Below, one piece after another: positions 24,634 to 34,824 of a stretch of DNA of 64,000 nucleotides. The notes under the pieces were generated by a model. It was not told where the DNA came from and ran no database searches. It was given only the letters and a program-made list of their open reading frames with translations. A program made the translations under genes and the position numbers. Within the stretch, counting starts at the first letter, position 1. Every line of letters begins with the position of its first letter. This DNA is from Kuenenia sp039794105 (GTDB taxonomy: Bacteria > Planctomycetota > Brocadiia > Brocadiales > Brocadiaceae), in contig NZ_JBDIWA010000009.1 of NCBI RefSeq assembly GCF_039794105.1, positions 40,787 to 104,786 on the forward strand. Reading direction: 5' to 3'.

Positions 24634-25614
24634 TCAACTCGTTTTTTTAATTCTTTCCTCCTCCATGAGTGTTTGAAGTAGAGACTTGTTTTGTGCGGCA
24701 ACGTCTTTGCTATAATTCAGTGTCTTTAGCTTTTCAGGTTTTAATGTCTCACCCTCCGCCAGACTCTCAATTGCCTTTCGGTTCACGTGAGCTACTTCAT
24801 ACAATGGGTCAATTTCCAATGCCTTGTCAATGGCAGATAAAGCAAGTTCTTTCTTTCCTAAATGCGCATAGCACAAACCTATATTCCCCCACGACTGTGC
24901 ATGCCCTGCGACCATTTCCGTGCATTCTTTAAAACAGTACAGGGCGTCTTCCCATTGAGCATTTTCCAAAAGGGAAAATGCCTCTTGAAATTTCCTTTCT
25001 CCCTCGAGGTATTTATTAAGGCCAACTCCATGATGTTTCATTATATATTCCTCGCTTTCAAGAAGCATATGCCTTGCTGCCTTCACAAACTCACTATCCT
25101 CTTCGCCGATAAGCACTATTCTTTTTAATGTTCTCAAATAGTTTACCACGTCAGATATTTTCAGCAATGCTATCGCCTTGTTATAATGCGCCTGGACAAA
25201 ATACGGAAAGATTTCAATTGCCTTATCAAAGTGTCGCATTGCCTCTTCGTGCTTACCCTCAAATGCATAGACAATACCCATGCCATATTGCACAACATGA
25301 TTTCCAGGGTGCACGCGCAACAATTCATCCATCTTTGTTTTTGCCGCATCAATATCGCCCTTCTCCTGCAATAGTAAGGCGTTGTCAACCTCCAACCCGA
25401 TCCTCTTGTCACTTTTCATTAAAATGCTGCCTTCCTCTGTAGTATGGCATCTGGCGGCGTGATATCTTTCAGCATATTCATAATAATTGCAGCCTTCGCA
25501 CATTTGAGTACGAATAGAAGCGCAGCATTTCGGACAAATCAACGCATCGTGGCGCTCCTTACAACTTCTTTTTGCCTTTGTTGCGTTACACAGAACACAC
25601 CTAGTTTTTTTCAT
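24634..25614 (-). CDS. TPR protein with N-terminal zinc-finger-like motif
   Basis: The 326-residue cytoplasmic protein begins with a cysteine cluster (CVLCNATKAKRSCKERHDA, then CPKCCASIRTQMCEGCNYY), which probably binds zinc. Six TPR-like units follow, clearest at VQYGMGIVYAFEGKHEEAMR, HYNKAIALL and SWGNIGLCYAHLGKKELALS. Such proteins often act as scaffolds. No specific partner is indicated, and the neighbours on this strand (ruvC upstream) are not obviously related. Confidence 0.75.
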   Translation of the reverse strand: MKKTRCVLCNATKAKRSCKERHDALICPKCCASIRTQMCEGCNYYEYAERYHAARCHTTEEGSILMKSDKRIGLEVDNALLLQEKGDIDAAKTKMDELLRVHPGNHVVQYGMGIVYAFEGKHEEAMRHFDKAIEIFPYFVQAHYNKAIALLKISDVVNYLRTLKRIVLIGEEDSEFVKAARHMLLESEEYIMKHHGVGLNKYLEGERKFQEAFSLLENAQWEDALYCFKECTEMVAGHAQSWGNIGLCYAHLGKKELALSAIDKALEIDPLYEVAHVNRKAIESLAEGETLKPEKLKTLNYSKDVAAQNKSLLQTLMEEERIKKTS

Positions 25615-25710
25615 ATTTTCATAACCTCGCTTTAAAACCGCTATGAGAGAAACAACAAAGAAACAACTCCATCATTATTTAATTACAGGTAAAAATCCCT
25701 GTATTCCAGT

Positions 25711-26178
25711 TTAGAGCCGATGACCGTGGCAAATTGCGATGGCAAGGGCGTCAGATGCGTCCTCCGGCTGCGGAATTTCCGGCAGACCAAGTATGGCTTT
25801 TACCATTTCCTGCACCTTGCCTTTATGGGCATTTCCGTTTCCTGCAACCGCTTTCTTCACCACTCTGGCGGCATATTCAGCAATAGGAATATTTGCCATC
25901 GCAGCACACAGAAAGATAATGCCCCTGCCTTCCCCTATTTTAATGGCTGCTTTAAAATTCTTACCATAAAAAACCTCTTCTACCGCCATGTGGTCTGGCT
26001 TATAAATTGATATTAACTCTGTTACCCCTGTGTATATTGTTTTGAGGCGTTCCGGGAAATTCTGGTCCTTGCCGGTTTTTATAGAACCATACGCAACTGC
26101 TTTTATTTCCGCACCGGATTTTTCTATTATGCCATATCCGGCAATCAGCGTTCCTGGGTCAATTCCGAGAATTTTCAT
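25711..26178 (-). CDS. ruvC: Crossover junction endodeoxyribonuclease RuvC
   Basis: It resolves Holliday junctions during homologous recombination as a dimer on RuvAB-bound DNA. The 155-residue protein has the RNase H-like catalytic acids: Asp7 in ILGIDPGT, Glu in MAVEEVFYGKN (about 67), and the pair in PEDASDALAIAICH near residues 140-143. Length is normal. ruvA and ruvB are not in the window. Confidence 0.96.
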   Translation of the reverse strand: MKILGIDPGTLIAGYGIIEKSGAEIKAVAYGSIKTGKDQNFPERLKTIYTGVTELISIYKPDHMAVEEVFYGKNFKAAIKIGEGRGIIFLCAAMANIPIAEYAARVVKKAVAGNGNAHKGKVQEMVKAILGLPEIPQPEDASDALAIAICHGHRL

Positions 26179-26181
26179 ATG

Positions 26182-26312
26182 GTCATTGGTCGTTGGTCGT
26201 TGGTAAGTTTGTGATTAATTTTTTAATCTGTGTAATCTGTGTAATCTGTGGTTCCCCTTTCGTATTTCGTATTTTTTATTTCTTGATTGTTTGGTTATGG
26301 CTATGCCAGCTT
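26182..26312. repeat. Composite dispersed repeats (GTCATTG, AATCTGTGT, TTTCGTATTTCG)
   Basis: Consecutive short-period repeats: GTTGGTC heptads, three AATCTGTGT units, then TTTCGTATTTCG and a TGGTTATGGCTATGCCAGCTTAGG ending. The AATCTGTGT unit recurs at 12470, 40497, 50035 and 52670, and the ending recurs at 49098, 59260 and 60966. The rest of the 270-base gap before 26449 shows no gene. Confidence 0.65.
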
Positions 26313-26448
26313 AGGAATTTCAATAATTTTTAGTTAAGCATATCCCCGTTTTTCAACCGTAAGTTTTTGTTTGACAATTTAGCCCTTCAAGCATACCCTT
26401 AATATTGTACACAGACCTAAAACAAATCGCTTTTTTATACATAGTACC

Positions 26449-29400
26449 ATGAAAAAATTATTATTAAATACGAATAAAATAGTAAATAATCTGATCGATA
26501 TTGTCAAACTGCTGAACTTCAGGGACGCAAAGTCTCAAAGCAGTGAGAGTACAATAAATATGTCTTTGCGACTGGTATGCAAGCATATCATGGTAAACAG
26601 ATTCTTCGGCGGCATTGCCCTGATCTTTTCACTGGGAATATTTTTGATGATGATTGGGGCATTTACTGCTGCCGCACTTTTGCATTTCCCCGGAGGCCTT
26701 GTAGCATTTTATATGCTTTGCCTTGGTTTACTATCGGTCGTGTTTTTTAAAATACTACTGATACCGTTGCTGTCAATAAATAAAGAAAAGATTGCGCTGC
26801 TGATAGAACAAAAATACCCTTCTTTGGATAATATGCTTATCAGCTCTTTGCAACTGACAAAGACGCGACGAAACACACATAAGATAAAATATTCCGGGCA
26901 GATGGTCTCTATGCTTGTTGATGAAGCCGCAAGGAAACTGAAACAATTAGACCTTCAATCCGTAGTTAATAAAAAACCTCTCATCCTCGGCAATACACTC
27001 CTTATTTTCTCCGTGCTTCTTTTCGGAACGGTGTATGCATTTCATCGTTCTTCTCTGGACAAAAACATACCGATTTTATTTGGCTATCTTAGCAACAGCA
27101 GCGGCATCGGCGGAGAGCCACTTTCAGTTTCCGGCGTCCCTGTTATTGGCGATATTACCTTGTGTTACCGGTATCCTCTTTATTCCGGGCTGGAGACAAA
27201 GACGATATATAACACGAGCGGCAATATCAAAGCCTTGAATGGAAGTGAGGCGCAAATCAGCGCCGTAAGCGGTCGTCCCATAATATCCGCAAAAATCATT
27301 TATAACGAGTCTACAATAATTCCGCTTGCAGTTGAAAACAACAAGGCCATGAGCGGCGTATTGCAGGTGCTGGAGAATGGCTCTTATTGTTTTGAGATAA
27401 AGGATTTGAGCGGGCGTATTACCAGAGACCCCGCATTATATACAGTTGAAGTTATTCCAGACCTGCTGCCTGAAACGACGGTTATTGCTCCGGCAAAGGA
27501 TTTGGTGGTAAATGAGAAAGATGTTGTAAACCTTCAGTACAATGCAAAAGATGATTATGGGCTGGCGGAGATTTCTCTTGTATATGAAGTTGGAGATGAA
27601 AAAAATACAAGGCATTTGTCCCGTTTTGATAAAAGGCAATTATTGTACAACGGAACGTACAAATGGTCTTTGAGCGAATTGCGCCTGCAGCCCGACGACA
27701 AGGTAGCGTACTATATTGAAGTAAAAGATAACGATACGATATCAGGGCCAAAAACCGGCAAATCTAAAACGTATTATCTGGAGATTTATAGTTCCAGAAA
27801 AAAACACCAGGAATTGATTCAATTACAGGAATTGCTCGTGAAAGAAGCGCTGTGGTTGTTGTCGGACGACCTTGTGAACAGAATTGACGATGAAAAATGT
27901 GCATCAAAAGAGTACCTGCTTATGAGGCAGGATATTATCAATGAACGAGTGAGCGTTATCAACCGCCTTTTTACGGATATACTGGTTGGTATGCAGGAAG
28001 ACGCCAAGGCAAATTACAGTGTTTACTACGCATTGGAAAATTTGAGAAAAAAGTTTCGCGATGTGACGGAACAAAAACAAACGGCCATACAAAAAGCGAT
28101 GCTCACCATAGCGGGCAATGATGTGTCCTTAGCAATGTTAATGGAGCTGCAGGTAATACAGGATAAGGAAGTGACGGAAGTGGAAGATATGATACTATTC
28201 CTTAATGAAATGATACAAAAACAAAAATTGGATGATGTAATAGATACGGGGAATAATCTGATTCAATCGCAGAACACTCTTGAAAAATTACTGAATCAGA
28301 TGCGTGAAACGGGGGACATGGAACTGAACGAAAAGGCGCTTGCTGAATTAAACAACATTGAAAACGCTATCCGGCAAATGATGATGAAGCTTATGCAAAT
28401 GGCGCAGAGTGAGCATATGGATGAATTCTTAAACGCAGATGCAATGAAAGGGATTGAACAGGATGACATTATGGGCGATTTAAACGAGATGAAGAACGCT
28501 CTCAAAAATGGCGATAGTGAAACCGCTATAGAGGCGGCCAAAAGGATGCTTTCTTCCTTGCAGAAGATGATGGACCAGATGAATTCCGCCTCGCAGGGGT
28601 TAACGGATTCATTTTATTCCGATACCATGAAAAAGATGGATAAGATGATGGATAATTTGTCGGAACTGGAAAATAAGCAAAGAACTCTGGCGGAAAAAAC
28701 GGAAGATTTAAAGCAAGATGTTCAGAAACGTGTCTCAGAATCAACCAATGAAACGCTAAAATCCTTCTTTGAAAAACAGGAAAAAAGGATTGAAGAGTTA
28801 AAACAGGATATTGCGGGGACAAAAGAATATTTGGCAAAGAATGAATTGCTGCAGGAATATCTTCAAACGAAACAGCAGTTGCAACAGTTGCAGCAGTTTT
28901 CCGGACAAAGAGAATTCCCCACAGGCCGTTTTAGCGATTTGTTTGAAAACGATAATAAATCCGGCATGCCTAAAGAGGAATCGGCGAAGTTATCCGGGCT
29001 GACAAGGAAAAATGCGGAGTTGAACCGGGAGATTAACAGGGACCCTCTGCAAAGAGATTTCCTTTCTATTGATAAGGAATTACCTCAGACGGAAGAAACG
29101 CTTCAGCATCTGGAAGAAATGCTGAAAGCCAGAGAGATAGAGGAATCTTTAGCATTGGCACGGGAAATTGCAGGGGATACAAATCGCTGGAATAACCGTA
29201 TGCAAGACTCTATTGAAATGAGAAAAGAGGCGGGCAAGGAACGGCTGTCGGAGAAAGAACTTAAAACAACAAAACAGATCGACGATGCGGCAAAACAAAG
29301 TCAAAAAATAGTCCAGGATATTGAATCTATGATGAAATTCCTCGATGAACACCAGATCGCCGGCATGACTCAGGAAGATCAGGAGACATCGAAAAAGTAC

Positions 29401-29868
29401 GCAGGGAAACAGGAAGAGTATAAAAATGAAACAGAAGAACTTATGGAAATGCTAGAACAGCTTGCAAGCCAGGCGCCGTTTATGGACGAAGAGGCAAGCA
29501 GGCAACTGGAGATGGCTTCAAATTCCATGTCCGGCGCAAAGCAAAGGCTGGAAGGGCAGGATATTTCAGGCGCGGTCATTGAGGAAAGGGAGTCGTTGTA
29601 TCGCCTGTCTGAAGCAAAAGAAGGGGTGCAGAGGGCAAAAGAACACATAAAACAGGGGATGATTGGCGAAGGGATGCCTATGCCGTTTCGCGGCAGTATG
29701 ATGGAAGGCCAGGTTGCTTCTACTTCAGAAAAAGTGGAAATACCTTCCGAGGATGCATACAAAGCGCCTAAAAAGTTCAGACAAGAAATTCTTGATGCAT
29801 TGAAAGACGGATTACCAGAGAAATACAGGGATTTAAATAAGGATTATTATCAGAGATTGATTGATTGA
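26449..29868 (+). CDS. Large membrane-anchored coiled-coil protein, DUF4175-like
   Basis: A 1,139-residue protein with two or three membrane segments near the N-terminus (about 52-80, 85-110 and 180-200). A beta-rich extracytoplasmic part follows (about 210-460, with repeated LPETTVIAPAKDLVVNEKD-type strands). A long helical region (about 480-1,090), very rich in Gln, Glu, Lys and Met, should form coiled coils. The C-terminus ends KDGLPEKYRDLNKDYYQRLI, matching the conserved end of DUF4175-type proteins. Function is unknown; gliding or envelope roles have been suggested for some relatives. The stop codon lies inside a TTGA tetranucleotide repeat. Confidence 0.7.
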   Translation: MKKLLLNTNKIVNNLIDIVKLLNFRDAKSQSSESTINMSLRLVCKHIMVNRFFGGIALIFSLGIFLMMIGAFTAAALLHFPGGLVAFYMLCLGLLSVVFFKILLIPLLSINKEKIALLIEQKYPSLDNMLISSLQLTKTRRNTHKIKYSGQMVSMLVDEAARKLKQLDLQSVVNKKPLILGNTLLIFSVLLFGTVYAFHRSSLDKNIPILFGYLSNSSGIGGEPLSVSGVPVIGDITLCYRYPLYSGLETKTIYNTSGNIKALNGSEAQISAVSGRPIISAKIIYNESTIIPLAVENNKAMSGVLQVLENGSYCFEIKDLSGRITRDPALYTVEVIPDLLPETTVIAPAKDLVVNEKDVVNLQYNAKDDYGLAEISLVYEVGDEKNTRHLSRFDKRQLLYNGTYKWSLSELRLQPDDKVAYYIEVKDNDTISGPKTGKSKTYYLEIYSSRKKHQELIQLQELLVKEALWLLSDDLVNRIDDEKCASKEYLLMRQDIINERVSVINRLFTDILVGMQEDAKANYSVYYALENLRKKFRDVTEQKQTAIQKAMLTIAGNDVSLAMLMELQVIQDKEVTEVEDMILFLNEMIQKQKLDDVIDTGNNLIQSQNTLEKLLNQMRETGDMELNEKALAELNNIENAIRQMMMKLMQMAQSEHMDEFLNADAMKGIEQDDIMGDLNEMKNALKNGDSETAIEAAKRMLSSLQKMMDQMNSASQGLTDSFYSDTMKKMDKMMDNLSELENKQRTLAEKTEDLKQDVQKRVSESTNETLKSFFEKQEKRIEELKQDIAGTKEYLAKNELLQEYLQTKQQLQQLQQFSGQREFPTGRFSDLFENDNKSGMPKEESAKLSGLTRKNAELNREINRDPLQRDFLSIDKELPQTEETLQHLEEMLKAREIEESLALAREIAGDTNRWNNRMQDSIEMRKEAGKERLSEKELKTTKQIDDAAKQSQKIVQDIESMMKFLDEHQIAGMTQEDQETSKKYAGKQEEYKNETEELMEMLEQLASQAPFMDEEASRQLEMASNSMSGAKQRLEGQDISGAVIEERESLYRLSEAKEGVQRAKEHIKQGMIGEGMPMPFRGSMMEGQVASTSEKVEIPSEDAYKAPKKFRQEILDALKDGLPEKYRDLNKDYYQRLID

Positions 29869-29883
29869 TTGATTGATTGATTG
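29857..29883. repeat. Tetranucleotide repeat (TTGA) at the 3' end of the DUF4175-like gene
   Basis: About six TTGA units overlap the last codons and the stop. Unit gain or loss would change the last residues of the protein. The following 29884-30105 holds no gene. Confidence 0.8.
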
Positions 29884-30105
29884 CTAAAAGCAAATATTTT
29901 CCTATAGAGGGTAGCCAGACCGTCCCGGTCTGTGATGATGGAGTTTGCAAGCATGGTATAATTAACCCCGCCAGGGTTGTTTCTTTCGTTTTCAGGTGAA
30001 ATATACAAAAAATTGCAGAAACATCTGAAATGAAAATGCCACAGTAGTGTTAAGAATTATAAACCTTATTATTCATCTTTCGAAGACTTTATTTGTTTGA
30101 CTATT

Positions 30106-31737
30106 ATGATAAAAAAAAAGGCGGTTATTCTATTATTGCTGTTGTTCGTGTTCCTTATCTCACTGGAAAAAGAGGCAAAGGCCCGGACGAATGAATTTTT
30201 TGATATTCCGGGAGAAATTGCCTATGGTGAGGAATGCCTGAATGCCTGGCAGGTTGAAGAGGCAAAAAAGGCCGCTGAAAAGGTGCTATTGTTGGCGCCG
30301 GAAGACCCGCATGTATGTTTTTTCGTGGGAAAAGTGCGATTTTATGAGGGAAAGTATTGGGAATCGCTTGATTTACTGAAAAAAGCGCAAAAAACCCCAG
30401 GGGCCATGCAGCAGGCAGAGGAATTTTTCCATTTCGTTCAAACAATATACAAGACCGCAAGCAAGTTTAAAGAAGTTGAGTCCGAACATTTTCTCTTCCG
30501 TTTTGTGGAAGAAAAAGACGCCATACTGGCAGAATACTCCCTCGATACACTTGAGCACGCTTATAAGGTAATTGGAAGCGATCTGGGCTATTTCCCGCGT
30601 GAGAAAATACTCGTGGAGGTCTATCCGGACGCTGAGAGTTTTTGCACCATTTCCACTTTAACACAGAAGGAAATTGAAACCTCCGGCGCTGTCGCAATTT
30701 GTTTGTTCAACCGGCTAATCATTACAAGCCCGAGGTTGCAGCCCAGGGGATATGAATGGCTCGATACGCTTGCACATGAGTATGTGCATTACGTGATAAT
30801 GAAAAAGACATACAATCGTGTGCCGGTTTGGCTTCATGAGGGGCTTGCCAAATATGAGGAAAAGAGATGGATAGATGATAATTCACCGGCATTGCCTGTT
30901 TCACTGGAAAGTCTTCTGGCGGAGGCTGTGGAAAAGGACTACTTTATCACCTTTGAGCAAATGCATCCCTCCCTGGCAAAATTAGAAAAAAGAGAAGACA
31001 CCGCCCTTGCATTTGCGCAGGTATTTACGTCAATAGAATATTTATATCATCTTGGCGGCTATCCCTTGATCACGGCAATCCTTGATGAAATAAAGAATGG
31101 AATGGATGCAAAAGAAGCGCTATCCTCCGCCACCGGGGTACCATTTAATACGTTCGAAGAGAATTGTCTGCAATATCTGAAACAGAAAAAACTGCGAAGG
31201 GTTCATGGCATCAAAATACTTCCGACAATATTAAAGGAATCGTCCACGATTGTGGATGATCTTGAAAGCGTCGCGGAAATAGAGGTAAAAGAAGCAAAAA
31301 AATTCGCTATACTGGGAGACCTTTTACGACGCGAAGGGTTGTACAGCGCGGCGATTATAGAATATGAAAAGGCATTCATACTGGCAAAAAATATTTCACC
31401 TCAAATCCAGAACAAACTGGCAATGGCGTATATCCGGGATACTCAGTATTCAAAGGCAGAAGAAGTATTAAAAACCGCTCTCGAATATTATCCCGAATAC
31501 ACAGCCACATATATTTCACTGGGCGAGTTGTATCAAAAAACAGGAGCATATCAAACGGCAATAGATTTTCTTTCACAGGCAAACCGGGTAAATCCATTTA
31601 ACCCTGTTGTTTACCGCAATCTCATTCAACTATATACGAAACTGGAAGATAAGGAAAGCGCGGCGAATGAGATGAGAAGGTTAAAAATGGTTACAAGGTT
31701 CCATGATTCTGCTACCCAGGAGATATCAGAAAATTGA
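30106..31737 (+). CDS. Exported TPR protein with metalloprotease (peptidase MA-like) domain
   Basis: The 543-residue protein starts with a signal peptide (IKKKAVILLLLLFVFLISL) and a TPR-like pair at 45-95. A gluzincin-type zinc-protease domain occupies about 125-340, with HEYVH at about 224-228 and the downstream Glu in VWLHEGLAKYEE, both of the pattern HExxH...E. Three or more TPRs follow (about 385-530). This is typical of peptidase-MA proteins of planctomycetes and deltaproteobacteria. Zinc ligands look complete, so activity is plausible; the substrate is unknown. The ATG at 30106 is preferred to a TTG three codons upstream. Neither has a strong ribosome site. Confidence 0.8.
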   Translation: MIKKKAVILLLLLFVFLISLEKEAKARTNEFFDIPGEIAYGEECLNAWQVEEAKKAAEKVLLLAPEDPHVCFFVGKVRFYEGKYWESLDLLKKAQKTPGAMQQAEEFFHFVQTIYKTASKFKEVESEHFLFRFVEEKDAILAEYSLDTLEHAYKVIGSDLGYFPREKILVEVYPDAESFCTISTLTQKEIETSGAVAICLFNRLIITSPRLQPRGYEWLDTLAHEYVHYVIMKKTYNRVPVWLHEGLAKYEEKRWIDDNSPALPVSLESLLAEAVEKDYFITFEQMHPSLAKLEKREDTALAFAQVFTSIEYLYHLGGYPLITAILDEIKNGMDAKEALSSATGVPFNTFEENCLQYLKQKKLRRVHGIKILPTILKESSTIVDDLESVAEIEVKEAKKFAILGDLLRREGLYSAAIIEYEKAFILAKNISPQIQNKLAMAYIRDTQYSKAEEVLKTALEYYPEYTATYISLGELYQKTGAYQTAIDFLSQANRVNPFNPVVYRNLIQLYTKLEDKESAANEMRRLKMVTRFHDSATQEISEN

Positions 31738-31867
31738 TTTAACGGCTTTCTTAAAATAAATCAGGCCGGGCTTTAAAAGACAAAAACCCAACGCATTTTA
31801 TACACGCCTCAATCCCATAAACGCTAAGTTGTTTTTGATATTTTTTACATGGAGTCCGATATCGAAA

Positions 31868-32003
31868 GTCAGCAGTCATTGGTCATTGGTCATTGGTCAT
31901 TAGTCAACTGCTAACTGGCAACTGTAGACTGTAGACTGTAGACTGTAGACTGTGGACTGTGGACTGTGGACTGTGGACTGTGGACTGTGGACTGTGGACT
32001 GCT
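31868..32003. repeat. Heptanucleotide minisatellite (ATTGGTC, GTAGACT, GTGGACT)
   Basis: Three ATTGGTC units are followed by four ACTGTAG and about eight ACTGTGG units, all with period 7. It is the longest heptad array in the window and nearly fills the 324-base gap between the metalloprotease and lipoprotein genes. Confidence 0.9.
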
Positions 32004-32061
32004 TTCGCGCTTGTTTAGTTCCGGCTTGTCAGCATTTTGGTAATTATCGAAGAGGAATTGC

Positions 32062-33585
32062 ATGAATAATTTTTGGAAATGCAGAAATTATCCGGGAATA
32101 ATAATAGTAGTAATCATTTTTTTATTGGTGAATACCGGATGCAACAAGATACCCAGGGGCAACCTGATAGAGCAAAATTTTCAGCTTCTTCGGGAAATAA
32201 GCGCATTTAAGAAAAAGCAGATAATTAAATATTTTGCGGATGTTAAAAAGAGGGCGGCTGGTATTACTGCAGACGAAAGCATGCTTGATTGTTTTCATCA
32301 GATAAAGAAATGTTATCAGGTTGAGGCGTCAGGGGTCGATGCAATGAGTATTCACAAGAAGGAGTATGAAGCGGATGTCAATTTTGTTACTACGTATAAA
32401 GATTTCTACGATATTCTTTTTGTCGATAGCAGAGGTTTTGTTTTTCACAGCATAAAACAGGAAGATGATTATCATACAAATCTCTTTACCGGAAGGTATT
32501 CGGATACTTCCCTGTCCAGACATCTTCGGGAAGCGCCTGAAAGGGAATTTGTCAACTATGAATTTTATCCCCCGTCAGACAAACCTGCTGCTTTTTTTGT
32601 TGTGCCCGTATATGAAAAGAAAGACCTTGCCGGCTGGTTTGTTTTACAATTTCCTATAAACAAAATTAATGCAATATTATCTGACCATGAACACCTTGGA
32701 AGAACCGGAGAGGTGTATCTTGTAAATGAAAACAAGTTAATGCTGACGGATTCCCGGTTTATCGAAGATAGCACCATTTTGAAACGTAAAGTGGATACTG
32801 AGGCAGTGAAACTTGCGCTGCAGCAGAAAGCGGGAAGCAAGATTATTGAGGACTACAGGGGCATACATGTGTTAAGCGCTTTTGAACAATTTGAAGTGTT
32901 TGGCCATTCATGGATAATTATTGTTGAAATGGATGAGGACGAGGTTATTTCAAAGATTTATAAGGAGTATGAAAAATATTTTCTTTCAAAAATTATGGCT
33001 TACCTGCCAAAAGTAAATGCCGGATATGCTGTTCAGGACAGGGAATCGTTATCTCCCCAAAATAGCAAAAAAGTGAATATCAACGAGTATGCAATGACAA
33101 AATCGGGAGAATTATTAGAAACAAAAGGGGTTGGACCGTGCACTGCAATCATTTTTTCCTTTCCCCAAAGCTTTGGATATCTTGCGCATATCAGTCCCGT
33201 AGATGAAATTTATCATAAAAATCCTCTTACCAAATATTTCCTGGGAGGTCGAAAGACAAGTTACCTCCAGAAAATACTGCAAAATATACGGCGCTACGAT
33301 TTATATCCTTACCAATTGAATAAGCTTCACTGTGTAATCATTGCCACTCACATGAAAAGTCTGAAAACAATAGTTGATCAACTATTAAGAGAGGGCATAG
33401 AGTTGTCACAAATTGGGTTTTTATTTAATCCCTCTGCGGATTATGCCAATATAATGTTTGATCAGTTAAACGACTGCATAAGAATAGAGTGGAAATCTCA
33501 TAATTATAATACCGTTTTTTATGCTGCACATATTCCTGACGTTAAAACACTGGGGTATGTTGTAAAAGAAATGATCGCGCAATAA
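32062..33585 (+). CDS. Lipoprotein with Cache-type sensor domain and a C-terminal CheD-like segment
   Basis: The 507-residue protein has a lipoprotein signal (IIFLLVNTGC, Cys27 the likely lipidated residue). An extracellular Cache/PAS-like sensor region occupies about 45-300, typical of chemoreceptor sensors (DILFVDSRGFVFHSIKQEDDY and GRTGEVYLVNENKLMLTDSR). There is no HAMP or signalling domain. The C-terminal 150 residues carry GVGPCTAIIFSFP and GYLAHISP, where Cys and His lie 16 apart, recalling the deamidase CheD. That resemblance is weak and unverified. Ribosome site GAGGAA precedes the ATG. Confidence 0.65.
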   Translation: MNNFWKCRNYPGIIIVVIIFLLVNTGCNKIPRGNLIEQNFQLLREISAFKKKQIIKYFADVKKRAAGITADESMLDCFHQIKKCYQVEASGVDAMSIHKKEYEADVNFVTTYKDFYDILFVDSRGFVFHSIKQEDDYHTNLFTGRYSDTSLSRHLREAPEREFVNYEFYPPSDKPAAFFVVPVYEKKDLAGWFVLQFPINKINAILSDHEHLGRTGEVYLVNENKLMLTDSRFIEDSTILKRKVDTEAVKLALQQKAGSKIIEDYRGIHVLSAFEQFEVFGHSWIIIVEMDEDEVISKIYKEYEKYFLSKIMAYLPKVNAGYAVQDRESLSPQNSKKVNINEYAMTKSGELLETKGVGPCTAIIFSFPQSFGYLAHISPVDEIYHKNPLTKYFLGGRKTSYLQKILQNIRRYDLYPYQLNKLHCVIIATHMKSLKTIVDQLLREGIELSQIGFLFNPSADYANIMFDQLNDCIRIEWKSHNYNTVFYAAHIPDVKTLGYVVKEMIAQ

Positions 33586-33674
33586 AATTGCAAGGCAGGT
33601 AGGGTTGAGATTTGCAAACCACTAATCGTTTTGTTTTTTTTACTGCAATGGTTGAAAATGTCTTTGTGTAAGTA

Positions 33675-33704
33675 TGTAGCGGCAATTCGAGAATTGCCGC
33701 TACA
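33675..33704. repeat. Hairpin repeat TGTAGCGGCAATTC
   Basis: A perfect inverted repeat with 14-base arms TGTAGCGGCAATTC and a two-base loop. It belongs to the same hairpin family as the palindrome at 42622-42667 and those at about 48800 and 51490. The rest of 33586-34058 is gene-free. Confidence 0.7.
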
Positions 33705-34058
33705 CTGAATATCACTCTATTATTATTACGGGAATGCGAAGAAAACAAAACTGTTACAAAATATCGTGCTTTCCTGACAAGTTGATGCGTTTTTTAGACG
33801 AATTTGAAGCGACCCAAGCCATTATACGTCAACAGTGATGTAGTCATCATCGGTTTTGTATAATATGAGAAGTTGCTATTATGATAGAAGGGACAATTTT
33901 GAGCAATTATCTCTTTCTGTAAATTTAATGCTGCAATTGTATCTATGAATACAAAGAGGAATTATGCCACGGCCTTTATTATTTTGCAAATGTGTGGATT
34001 ATACTTATAAAACCGAAAGTGCATTCTTCCCCTATTGCACCCAATAGGTAAACCAATA

Positions 34059-34439
34059 TTACCAGGGCCTTCCGCCACCACTTCTACCACCACCGCCGCT
34101 TCTACCGCCGCCACTTCTGCCACCACCGCCACCGCCGCTTCTACCGCCGCCACTTCTGCCTCTACCACCGCCGCCGCCACCTTGTTTACGGTCATCAGTA
34201 CGGGGAAGCGCCTCATTAACATTCAGAACCCTTCCATTTAAATCTTTGCCGTTGAGACTATTTAGCGCAGCCTGCGCTTCTGCCCTTGAGGGCATTTCTA
34301 CAAATCCAAATCCTCTGGATTCTCCGCTGAATTTATCCTTGATAATTGTTACGGACGTGACCTGCCCAAACTCCTCAAAAACCTGTTTCAATTCTTCCTC
34401 TGTTGTTTGTCGTGCCAGGTTGCCAGCGTAAATATTCAT
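34059..34439 (-). CDS. RRM-type RNA-binding protein with Gly/Arg/Ser-rich tail
   Basis: The 126-residue protein has one RNA recognition motif (residues 1-80) with RNP2 IYAGNL and RNP1 RGFGFVEM. A glycine-rich tail (GGGGGGRGRSGGG type) follows. It resembles the cold-induced RNA-binding proteins of cyanobacteria and planctomycetes. It probably binds single-stranded RNA as a chaperone. The ATG at 34439 is chosen because AAAGGA lies upstream and the RRM begins there. The tail is encoded by a low-complexity CCACCGCCG-like stretch (about 34075-34190) that is prone to length change. Confidence 0.9.
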   Translation of the reverse strand: MNIYAGNLARQTTEEELKQVFEEFGQVTSVTIIKDKFSGESRGFGFVEMPSRAEAQAALNSLNGKDLNGRVLNVNEALPRTDDRKQGGGGGGRGRSGGGRSGGGGGGRSGGGRSGGGGRSGGGRPW

Positions 34440-34824
34440 GTTTCTATCCTTTCTTTTAGGTATTAATGACAATATTTCATTTGGTGTATATTTGCGTTTG
34501 AATAAATCAGACCTATGGATGTTTCAAGTTATTCTATTTCTCCCCCTTTCCTGTTTTTCAGAAGTTAGGCAAACTTCCGCAATTTCATACGTAGTATAAT
34601 GCAAGTTTGTGGCATATGCAACAAAGTTATCGTGATTTTAAGCATGGCGGTTGCTTCTTTCTGCATTTGTTAACGAACCAATTACGCATGCGTTATACAT
34701 GACTCCCTGATCTGAACACTCAATTCTTTTACATTGCGTTCTTTATTGTATCCGTTGTAAAGTATTCACAATAAAGACCGAATTTTTAGAGGGGATTTAG
34801 AGGTGTGTTTTGATACTATGTGGG

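Noticed and set aside
30155..30460. Minus-strand open frames under the metalloprotease gene and similar antisense frames throughout
   Set aside because: They mirror the codon pattern of strong genes on the other strand and lack ribosome sites or homology.
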